NCBI RefSeq assembly: GCF_003725795.1
Contig: NZ_RBEE01000042.1
Coordinates: forward strand, 62,001 to 126,000
DNA length: 64,000 nt
Reading direction: 5' to 3'
DNA from: Pedobacter jejuensis
Lineage (GTDB): Bacteria > Bacteroidota > Bacteroidia > Sphingobacteriales > Sphingobacteriaceae
Shown: piece after piece, positions 15,640-22,717 of the stretch
How positions within the stretch are numbered: the stretch's first letter is position 1
Layout: each line of letters starts with the position of its first letter
Notes under the pieces: model-generated
Seen by the model: the letters and a program-made list of their open reading frames with translations, nothing else
The model's database searches: none
What the model was told of the DNA's origin: nothing
Translations under genes and position numbers: made by a program

Positions 15640-16046
15640 TAATTAGTTACTTTTATAAGGTTGTTGCCTTGTAAAGAGATGGTGTAACTCTTAAGACTTT
15701 TTTCGGCAGGCGCTTTTTGCGGACTACCATCAAATAGAGAAAATTTAGCACCTGAACAGGGATCAGTTGCCGTAAGTCCGCTATCATCGGGAACAATTTT
15801 GCACAATTTTTCGGGGTTTACCGTACTGCATCTATCAAAAGCTACATATCCACCCAATGGAGTTTTAACAATTATTAAACCAGCAACACCATTGTTAGGC
15901 ACTAAAAGCACATTGTTTACTGCTTTTATGCTGAACTCGGTTACTGTTACGCCATAATTAACTGCCACTTCAGGAATATAGTTTTCTTCCTTTCCGCAAC
16001 CAGAAATTATAACGAATAAAAATAATATGCTAAAAATCCGTTTCAT
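15639..16046 (-). CDS. Rieske-like lipoprotein with altered ligand residues
   Basis: A 135-residue lipoprotein with signal MKRIFSILFLFVIISGCG (lipobox IISGC, Cys at 17). The C-terminal half follows the Rieske fold pattern: GGYVAFDRCSTVNPEKLC at the first loop, then DPCSGAKFSLFDGSPQKAP and LKSYTISL at the second. The usual CxH and CxxH cluster ligands are not intact: no histidine is present at these sites, while several cysteines are. It may be a cluster-free derivative or use cysteines instead. It sits 2 bases after pheS and overlaps tetR by one base. Confidence 0.65.
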   Translation of the reverse strand: MKRIFSILFLFVIISGCGKEENYIPEVAVNYGVTVTEFSIKAVNNVLLVPNNGVAGLIIVKTPLGGYVAFDRCSTVNPEKLCKIVPDDSGLTATDPCSGAKFSLFDGSPQKAPAEKSLKSYTISLQGNNLIKVTN

Positions 16047-16048
16047 TA

Positions 16049-17089
16049 CTATATCAAGGCAGATTTATATTGCTTTAAAAAACGCACATCGTTTTCAGAA
16101 AACAGGCGCAAATCTTTAATTACATATTTTAAGTTTGCAATACGCTCAATACCCATTCCGAAAGCAAAACCACTATATTTTTTCGAGTCTATACCACAAT
16201 TTTCTAGTACGTTTGGATCTACCATTCCACATCCTAAAATTTCTACCCAACCGCTGTATTTACAAAGCTGGCAACCAGCACCGTTACAAATGGTACAAGA
16301 AATATCCATTTCTGCAGATGGCTCAGTAAACGGAAAATAAGAAGGGCGGAAACGAACCTTTGTGCCTTCGCCGTAAAGCTCTTGCACAAAGTAAAACAAG
16401 GTTTGCTTTAAATCTGCAAATGAAACGTTTTCATCTACATATAAGCCTTCTATTTGATGGAAAAAGCAATGTGCTCTTGCCGAAATTGCTTCGTTACGAT
16501 ACACACGACCGGGCATAATGGCTCTGAAAGGCGGTTGACCTTGCTCCATCATGCGCACCTGAACAGATGATGTATGTGTTCGCAAGGCGATGTCTCCCTT
16601 TTCGCCACCCTTTTTTATAAAGAAAGTATCTTGCATATCTCTAGCAGGATGCTCTTCTGGGAAGTTTAAAGCAGAGAAATTATGCCAGTCATCTTCAATT
16701 TCTGGTCCTTCTGCTACGGTAAAACCAAGCTTAGCAAAAATCTCAACAATTTCGCGACGAACCAAAGCCAAAGGGTGACGTGAGCCAATTTCAAAACCTT
16801 CACCCGGCAGAGTTAAATCTTGCTGATTATCAACACTTTCAGATTGATTTGCCTCTGCAGCTTCTTTTAAAGTTTGATATTTTGATTCGGCAAGTTGCTT
16901 AAACTCGTTTAAAACTTTACCCAACGATTTTTTTTCTTCGATTGATACCGACTTAAAATCTTCAAAAATTTCTTTAATTACGCCTTTGCTGCCTAAATAT
17001 TTTATACGAAACTGTTCTAATTCATCTGCTTTTTCAGTTACAAAAGCATTTATTTTTTCAGTGTATTGTGTAATCTTATCTTGTAACAT
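16049..17089 (-). CDS. pheS: Phenylalanyl-tRNA synthetase alpha subunit
   Basis: Catalytic alpha subunit of the (alpha-beta)2 class II synthetase that charges tRNA-Phe, 346 residues. The N-terminal coiled coil (residues 1-90, YLGSKGVIKEIFEDFKSV) precedes the catalytic core. HPLALVRREIVEIFAKLGF and ARDMQDTFF are core segments, motif 2 is RVYRNEAISARAHCFFHQIEG, and motif 3 is GFAFGMGIERIANLKY. FRPSYFPFTEPSAEMDISC is also conserved. The pheT gene is not adjacent. It heads an unusual operon with a lipoprotein and a TetR regulator. Confidence 0.97.
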   Translation of the reverse strand: MLQDKITQYTEKINAFVTEKADELEQFRIKYLGSKGVIKEIFEDFKSVSIEEKKSLGKVLNEFKQLAESKYQTLKEAAEANQSESVDNQQDLTLPGEGFEIGSRHPLALVRREIVEIFAKLGFTVAEGPEIEDDWHNFSALNFPEEHPARDMQDTFFIKKGGEKGDIALRTHTSSVQVRMMEQGQPPFRAIMPGRVYRNEAISARAHCFFHQIEGLYVDENVSFADLKQTLFYFVQELYGEGTKVRFRPSYFPFTEPSAEMDISCTICNGAGCQLCKYSGWVEILGCGMVDPNVLENCGIDSKKYSGFAFGMGIERIANLKYVIKDLRLFSENDVRFLKQYKSALI

Positions 17090-17094
17090 GGCAT

Positions 17095-17102
17095 CAAATA
17101 TA
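17095..17102 (-). promoter_or_regulatory. Putative -7 box (TATATTTG) 5 bases before the pheS ATG
   Basis: An exact TAnnTTTG match on the minus strand ends at 17095, five bases from the start codon at 17089, predicting a leaderless or nearly leaderless message. Confidence 0.45.
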
Positions 17103-17190
17103 CAGCAAATTTTCGTAAAACTTTATAGGGCGTCGGTTCAAAACATCTGTTTACTGTATCGTTACAAAAGAAAATGAACCCAAAACAAAA

Positions 17191-17213
17191 AAAGCTGCAA
17201 TAATTGCAGCTTT
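17191..17213. terminator. Terminator hairpin downstream of kbl
   Basis: AAAGCTGCAA (17191-17200) pairs perfectly with TTGCAGCTTT (17204-17213) around a 3-nt loop, flanked by A-runs and T-runs on both sides. It lies 26 bases past the kbl stop on the minus strand. Confidence 0.85.
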
Positions 17214-17238
17214 AAAAATTTCTTAGCGTTTTTAGGAA

Positions 17239-18426
17239 TTAAATTACGCCCAATTCTTTACCAACTTTAGTAAATGCAGCTATTGCTTTATCTAAATGAT
17301 GTTGCTCATGTGCAGCTGATAATTGTACCCGAATCCGAGCTTTGCCTTGAGGAACAACTGGATAGAAAAAACCAATTACATAAATTCCTTCTTCAAGCAT
17401 TTTGGCAGCAAAAGTTTGTGCAATTTTTGCATCGTAAAGCATAACTGGTACAATAGGATGAAAACCAGGTTTAATATCAAAACCTGCATCAGTCATTTTT
17501 TCGCGGAAATATTTCGTGTTGCTTTCCAATTTATCACGTAATGATGTAGTTTCACTCAACATATCTAAGACCGCAATAGACGCACCAGCAATTGCCGGAG
17601 CAAGAGTATTGGAGAATAAATACGGGCGAGAACGCTGACGTAACATATCAATAATTTCTTTTTTGCCCGATGTAAAACCACCAGATGCTCCACCTAATGC
17701 TTTGCCTAAAGTACCGGTGATGATGTCAACGCGATCCATCACATTAAAATGTTCATGCGTTCCACGACCTGTTTTGCCAATAAAACCAGAACAGTGCGAT
17801 TCATCAATCATAATTAATGCTTCATATTTATCTGCTAAATCAGCAATTTTATCTAAAGGTGCAACCGAACCATCCATAGAAAAAGCACCATCGGTTACAA
17901 TAATTCTATGTCTGCAACCAGCAGCGGCAATTAACTGCTTTTCTAAATCTTCCATGTCAGCATTTTTATAACGAAAACGCTGTGCTTTACATAAACGAAC
18001 ACCATCAATAATTGACGCATGGTTCAATTCATCAGATATTATTGCATCCTCTGCATTAAACAATGGTTCAAAAACACCACCATTTGCATCAAAAGCCGCA
18101 GCATATAAAATCGTATCTTCTGTACCTAAAAACTTAGAAATTTTTGCTTCCAATTCTTTATGAACATCTTGCGTACCACAGATAAAACGAACAGACGACA
18201 TGCCGTATCCATGCTCGTCTATGGCATTTTTTGCAGCCTCAATTACCTTTGGGTGAGATGAAAGACCTAAATAATTATTAGCACAAAAATTAACCACTTC
18301 TGCACCGCCTTTAACTTTTATATCTGCACCTTGTGGGGTAACTATAATACGTTCGCGTTTAAATAATCCTGCTTTTTCGATTTCTTCAAGTTCTTTTTGA
18401 AGAACAGGCTGTAATGTTTTATACAT
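17239..18426 (-). CDS. kbl: Glycine C-acetyltransferase (2-amino-3-ketobutyrate CoA ligase)
   Basis: A PLP enzyme of the alpha-oxoamine synthase family that cleaves 2-amino-3-ketobutyrate with CoA to glycine and acetyl-CoA in threonine breakdown. The 395-residue length equals E. coli Kbl. [32 protein letters not shown] and [20 protein letters not shown] are diagnostic. The PLP lysine lies in [19 protein letters not shown]. The enzyme that makes its substrate is probably the SDR dehydrogenase at 40405-41352, 22 kb away. Other family members (KAS, biotin synthesis) are less likely given the near-identical Kbl motifs. Confidence 0.93.
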   Translation of the reverse strand: MYKTLQPVLQKELEEIEKAGLFKRERIIVTPQGADIKVKGGAEVVNFCANNYLGLSSHPKVIEAAKNAIDEHGYGMSSVRFICGTQDVHKELEAKISKFLGTEDTILYAAAFDANGGVFEPLFNAEDAIISDELNHASIIDGVRLCKAQRFRYKNADMEDLEKQLIAAAGCRHRIIVTDGAFSMDGSVAPLDKIADLADKYEALIMIDESHCSGFIGKTGRGTHEHFNVMDRVDIITGTLGKALGGASGGFTSGKKEIIDMLRQRSRPYLFSNTLAPAIAGASIAVLDMLSETTSLRDKLESNTKYFREKMTDAGFDIKPGFHPIVPVMLYDAKIAQTFAAKMLEEGIYVIGFFYPVVPQGKARIRVQLSAAHEQHHLDKAIAAFTKVGKELGVI

Positions 18427-18452
18427 GGCTTTTTACCTATTGATTGATACTC

Positions 18453-18460
18453 CAAAGTTA
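18453..18460 (-). promoter_or_regulatory. Putative -7 box (TAACTTTG) of kbl
   Basis: An exact TAnnTTTG match on the minus strand, 26 bases before the kbl ATG. Confidence 0.45.
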
Positions 18461-18636
18461 TAAAAAAGCCCGAATTTATAGAATCATTTCAACTCAGATC
18501 TTTAAAACATGTAACTTAAAATTAATATTATTGCAAAAAAAACATCGAATTATTACGGATTAACAAACTTTAACACCTAGCTATATGTATTGTGTAAAAA
18601 CTTATTCGATATTTATAGCTTAACTGATTTATACCT

Positions 18637-21084
18637 ATGACAAAAATCTGCGCACTCCTATTCTTTTGCTGTATTGCAAATGTTGCTTTTTCGCAACAAT
18701 TTTCAGTTTCAGGCACTATAAAAGATACTAGCGGGCAACCTGTTCCTTTTGCATCAGTTTACTTAAAAAATACAACACTTGGTACCTCAGCTAATATTGA
18801 CGGGAAATATGAGATTAAGCTAAATTCTGGTCAGCAGACCTTAAATTTTAGAGCCGTTGGATATAAGCAGCAAGATAATATTGTTAACGTTATAGCGCCA
18901 ATAACACTAAATATTACCTTAACATCAGAAAGCTATACGCTTGATAACGTAACAATTAAGGCTAATGCAGAAGACCCAGCTTATGCAATTATTCGCAAAG
19001 CGATTAAGTTGCGGAAAACCCATTTGGAAGAAGTAAAATCTTTTACGTGTGATGTATATATAAAAGGCGTACAGCGCCTGGTAACTGCACCAAAAAAGTT
19101 TATGGGGCAGGATATTAGAAAAGTGATGGAGCTGGATACCAACAGACAAGGCATTATTTATTTATCCGAATCACAAAGCAAATTTAGCTTCAGAAGACCA
19201 AATGATGTACATGAGGAAATGATATCGTCAAAAGTAGCAGGCCGAAATAATGCGTTTAGTTTTAATAAAGCTTCTGATTTAATCATAAACTTTTACGACA
19301 ACTATTTACTAGAAAATACTTTAAGTGCCCGTGGTTTTATTTCTCCAATTGCAGATAATGCACTATTTTATTATAAGTACAAATATTTAGGAGAAACAAA
19401 AGAAAATGGAGAAACGGTAAATAAAATAGAAGTCATTCCACGTAGACCAAATGACCCTGTTTTTAGAGGGATAATTTATATTTTGGATGACAGCTGGAGA
19501 ATTTACAATACCGATTTATTCCTGACCAAAAGCTCAGGAATAAACTTTATTGACACTTTATCTATAAACCAAGGTTTTACAAAAGTTAAAAACGTTTATA
19601 TGCCTACAAACATCAATTTTCAATTTAATGGAAATGTTTTGGGGTTTAAGTTTGCTGGATACTATGTTGGTGTATATAGTAATTATGATATTTCGCCAAT
19701 CTTTCCGAAAAACTTCTTTAATGGTGAAATTTTAAAAATTACTAAACTGGTTAATAAAAAAGATTCGATTTACTGGAACAACAATCGCCCGATTCCATTA
19801 ACAGCCGATGAAAAAATTAACTACGTAGTTAAAGATAGCATTGCGAAACGAAAGGAATCAAAAACCTACCTCGATTCACTAGAAAAAGAGAATAACAAAT
19901 TCGGAATTGGTAAGCTATTATTAAGGGGATACAGTAAAAACGATAGATATGATAGTGTTTACATTTCATTCGACCCTGTTTTAAGGGCTTTAATGTACAA
20001 CACTGTTGAAGGTTTTGCAATTAAATATGGTGTAACCTATCGTAAAGTATTTGGCGATAGGCGATTTTATAGCATCAGACCAGAATTGAGGTACGGATTT
20101 GCCAATCAAAAATTAACAGGAAGTTTAATGGGAACATATTTTTACGACCCATTAAAAAGAGCAAGCGTTGGTGTATCGTTTGGAAACGGGATTTTCGACT
20201 TGAACAATTTAGCTTCAATGACACTGTTAGGAAACACCATTAACTCATTACTTTACGAGAAAAACTTTATTAAATTTTATGAAAAGAGTTTTGTAAATAT
20301 TAATACAACCAGAGAGTTAGCTACAGGCTTACAGGGTTCGATAAGTGTAGATTATGCAAGAAACCATACATTAACCAATAATTCTAATTTTAAGTTTTTT
20401 GATAATAAGGATAGAGAATTTACCTCAAACAATCCATTTACGCCAACAACTGAGACACCACTTTTCCCAACATATACTTCTGTTAGTGCATCGGCAAGTT
20501 TAACTTACACCATTGGTCAGAAATACATTACACGCCCTGATGGTAAATTTTACACTGAATCTCGTTTTCCAAGAATTACGGTGCTGTATAAAAAAGGCTT
20601 TAATGGGCTTTTAAATAGTGATGTCGACTATGATTTTGTGAAAGCAGAAGTTTATCAGGATAGAATTGGTTTAGGTTTATGGGGCTATACATCATTTTTA
20701 GTTGGTGCAGGAAAGTTCTTAAATAACAGTAAGATTTATTACCCTGAATACAAACATTTTGCCGGTAATATTTCTACCATCTTCCCTCCTAATTTAAGAA
20801 AGTTTCAATACTTAGAATTTTATCAGTTCAGTACCAATCAACAATATTTTGAGGCACATTTAGAGCACAATTTTGCAGGTTTCTTTTTAAACAAAGTTCC
20901 ATTATTAAGAAAAGCAAAACTTGAAGAATTTATTGGAGGAGGCTATTTATCATCACCAGAAAAAAGAAATTATAAAGAGTTTTACTTTGGTTTGCAACGC
21001 TTAGTTTTAAGGGTTAGCTATGGTTTTGCTTATGATGCTGCTAAAAAAATTAACCAAGGATTTAGAATTAGTTACACGTTTTAG
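18637..21084 (+). CDS. DUF5686 family outer-membrane protein with carboxypeptidase-regulatory-like domain
   Basis: An 815-residue exported protein. The signal peptide ends near FSQQ (residue 20). Residues 20-110 form a carboxypeptidase-regulatory-like beta sandwich (VSGTIKDTSGQPVPFASVYL, SANIDGKYEIKL) as found at the start of SusC proteins. The rest is the DUF5686 region, starting with DPAYAIIRKAIKLRKTHLEE, rich in aromatic alternating strands and ending in FRISYTF, consistent with an outer-membrane barrel with a terminal aromatic residue. Function unknown; it lacks a recognisable TonB plug. It ends directly against a hexamer repeat array. Confidence 0.8.
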   Translation: MTKICALLFFCCIANVAFSQQFSVSGTIKDTSGQPVPFASVYLKNTTLGTSANIDGKYEIKLNSGQQTLNFRAVGYKQQDNIVNVIAPITLNITLTSESYTLDNVTIKANAEDPAYAIIRKAIKLRKTHLEEVKSFTCDVYIKGVQRLVTAPKKFMGQDIRKVMELDTNRQGIIYLSESQSKFSFRRPNDVHEEMISSKVAGRNNAFSFNKASDLIINFYDNYLLENTLSARGFISPIADNALFYYKYKYLGETKENGETVNKIEVIPRRPNDPVFRGIIYILDDSWRIYNTDLFLTKSSGINFIDTLSINQGFTKVKNVYMPTNINFQFNGNVLGFKFAGYYVGVYSNYDISPIFPKNFFNGEILKITKLVNKKDSIYWNNNRPIPLTADEKINYVVKDSIAKRKESKTYLDSLEKENNKFGIGKLLLRGYSKNDRYDSVYISFDPVLRALMYNTVEGFAIKYGVTYRKVFGDRRFYSIRPELRYGFANQKLTGSLMGTYFYDPLKRASVGVSFGNGIFDLNNLASMTLLGNTINSLLYEKNFIKFYEKSFVNINTTRELATGLQGSISVDYARNHTLTNNSNFKFFDNKDREFTSNNPFTPTTETPLFPTYTSVSASASLTYTIGQKYITRPDGKFYTESRFPRITVLYKKGFNGLLNSDVDYDFVKAEVYQDRIGLGLWGYTSFLVGAGKFLNNSKIYYPEYKHFAGNISTIFPPNLRKFQYLEFYQFSTNQQYFEAHLEHNFAGFFLNKVPLLRKAKLEEFIGGGYLSSPEKRNYKEFYFGLQRLVLRVSYGFAYDAAKKINQGFRISYTF

Positions 21085-21089
21085 GGAGA

Positions 21090-21522
21090 GGCTGAGATCG
21101 AGATTGAGGTTAAGGTTGAGGTTGAGACCGAGATTGAGGTTGAGGTTGAGACCGAGATTGAGGCTAAGGGTAAGACCGAGATTGAGAGAGATTTTAATTT
21201 ATAAACCTGAATTGAATTATTAATTTTCCTTTACAATAATTAATAAGCTGCTTATTTTTTTTTAGCGTCACCCTGAATTTATTTGAGGGTCTTATTTGCA
21301 GGAAAGATCCTGAAATAAATTCAGCAATACGTGTGTTACAAGCAACTGCGATAACGCAAAATATTAAGTTTAAGAATCGAACTCGGTTTAGAAAGTAAAT
21401 GGGCTAGATTATACTTTTTACCCTAATCAATCTCATCCTTGGCCTCAACTACTCTCAGCCTCAACGTTAACCTTAGCCTCAGCCTTAACCTCAACCTTAA
21501 CCTCGATCTCATTTTCCATCTC
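21090..21522 (+). repeat. Long hexamer-array hairpin flanking a nested 190-bp element
   Basis: The left arm, 21090-21191, is 17 consecutive 6-mers such as GGTTGA and GATTGA. Units 5-16 form three copies of a 24-nt higher-order repeat (21114-21137, 21138-21161, 21162-21185; the first two identical). The right arm, 21457-21522, has 11 consecutive 6-mers such as AACCTT and AGCCTC, the degenerate reverse complement of the left arm, with further imperfect copies back to about 21427. Base changes are mostly transitions. The array starts 6 bases after the DUF5686 stop codon. Confidence 0.85.
21201..21391. repeat. About 190-bp palindromic element, copy B, inside the hexamer hairpin
   Basis: Homologous over its length to 14870-15066: the same order of a left inverted end, GCGTCACCCTGAA, CCCTGAATTTATTTGAGGG (21271-21289), then TCCTGAAATAAATTCAGCA and a right end with ATTAAGTTTAAGAATCGAAC. 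Left and right ends are imperfect inverted repeats. It sits exactly in the loop between the two hexamer arms. Confidence 0.75.
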
Positions 21523-21534
21523 ACATAATTTCCT

Positions 21535-21542
21535 TATCTTTG
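21535..21542 (+). promoter_or_regulatory. Putative -7 box (TATCTTTG) of trhO
   Basis: An exact TAnnTTTG match 40 bases before the trhO ATG, at the edge of the right hexamer arm. The leader also holds an inverted repeat CCGTT-TGC-AACGG. Confidence 0.5.
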
Positions 21543-21582
21543 CCCCGCTTTAAACGCCGTTTGCAACGGTATCAACAGCGTT

Positions 21583-22530
21583 ATGAAAAAATATCAAACC
21601 ATACTTTACTATTGCTATAGTTACATAGCAAATGCGGAACAATTTGCCGCAGACCATTTAAAATTTTGTAAATCTTTGGGTTTAGTCGGGCGGATTATTG
21701 TTGCCGATGAAGGTTTAAACGGAACAGTTTCGGGTACAGCTGAAGCTTGCGAAACGTATATGAAAACCATTCATGCAGATGAAAGATTTGCGAAAACGGA
21801 ATTTAAAATTGATGAGGTTGAAGAACCATCTTTTCTTAAAATGCACTGTCGTTATAAATCAGAAATTGTTCATTCTGGTTTAAGAGATACATCAATCATC
21901 AACCCTAACAAACAAACCGGTAAACATTTAGAGCCTGTCGATTTTATGAAAATGAAAGACGATGATGATGTTATCGTTTTGGATGTACGCTCTAACTACG
22001 AACACAATTTGGGTAAGTTTAAAAATGCGGTTACACTTGATATAGAAAACTTCAGAGATTTCCCAGAACAAATAAATCAACTCGCTAAATACAAAGACAA
22101 GAAAATTTTAACGTATTGTACGGGTGGCATTAAATGCGAAAAAGCATCGGCTTTATTGTTGCACCACGGTTTTAATGATGTTTATCAATTACATGGCGGC
22201 ATTATAAAATATGGTAAGGAAGCTGGTGGGAAGGATTTTGATGGAAAATGTTATGTTTTTGATAACAGAATTGCAGTTGATGTTAATGAGGTAAATCCAA
22301 CAGTAGTATCTGTTTGCTACAATTGCGGAACCACAACGCCAAAAATGATAAATTGTGCCAACCCGGAATGCAATGAACACATAACGCAATGCGATGATTG
22401 TGGCGAGAAACTGCAAGGATGTTGTTCTGTGCAATGCACAACCAACCCAAGAAAACGCCCTTACGATGGAACCGGATATTATGTAAAAGTACCGCAGCCG
22501 GTAAGCAAAAAAACTGAGCTGGCTGAGTAG
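21583..22530 (+). CDS. trhO: tRNA uridine(34) hydroxylase, oxygen-dependent (rhodanese-domain TrhO)
   Basis: TrhO hydroxylates wobble uridine in tRNA to 5-hydroxyuridine using molecular oxygen. The N-terminal domain (residues 1-110) carries GLVGRIIVADEGLNGTVSG. The central rhodanese domain holds C179 and C185 in TYCTGGIKCEKASALLL, the strictly conserved active-site loop of the family. The C-terminal tail has a run of Cys pairs (CYNCG, CANPEC, CDDCG, CCSVQC), probably a zinc-binding module. The 315-residue length fits. No neighbouring tRNA-modification gene is seen. Confidence 0.92.
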   Translation: MKKYQTILYYCYSYIANAEQFAADHLKFCKSLGLVGRIIVADEGLNGTVSGTAEACETYMKTIHADERFAKTEFKIDEVEEPSFLKMHCRYKSEIVHSGLRDTSIINPNKQTGKHLEPVDFMKMKDDDDVIVLDVRSNYEHNLGKFKNAVTLDIENFRDFPEQINQLAKYKDKKILTYCTGGIKCEKASALLLHHGFNDVYQLHGGIIKYGKEAGGKDFDGKCYVFDNRIAVDVNEVNPTVVSVCYNCGTTTPKMINCANPECNEHITQCDDCGEKLQGCCSVQCTTNPRKRPYDGTGYYVKVPQPVSKKTELAE

Positions 22531-22717
22531 AGTAGCTTTTACCATACTTTAAATTTCCACCATAATTTTTTTTAAAACAAAAAAATCGAATTGAATCATA
22601 TTGTTGCTTTTTGTCTGATTTTGCTTGCAGTTTTCTTTGCGTTCATCAAGAAATAAAACAAATAATATCTCCCTTTATTTTTATTACTTTGTAAAATAAA
22701 GGCTTACTGAAATTTAC

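Noticed and set aside
16135-16329. Plus-strand ORF within pheS
   Set aside because: Antisense to the conserved synthetase motif 3 region.
21020-21223. 67-residue open frame rich in Arg-Leu repeats
   Set aside because: It is only a frame through the hexamer repeat array and the end of the DUF5686 gene; the repeated RLR pattern is a product of the 6-nt period, not a protein family.
22189-22545. 118-residue minus-strand ORF opposite trhO
   Set aside because: An antisense shadow of the conserved TrhO cysteine-rich tail.
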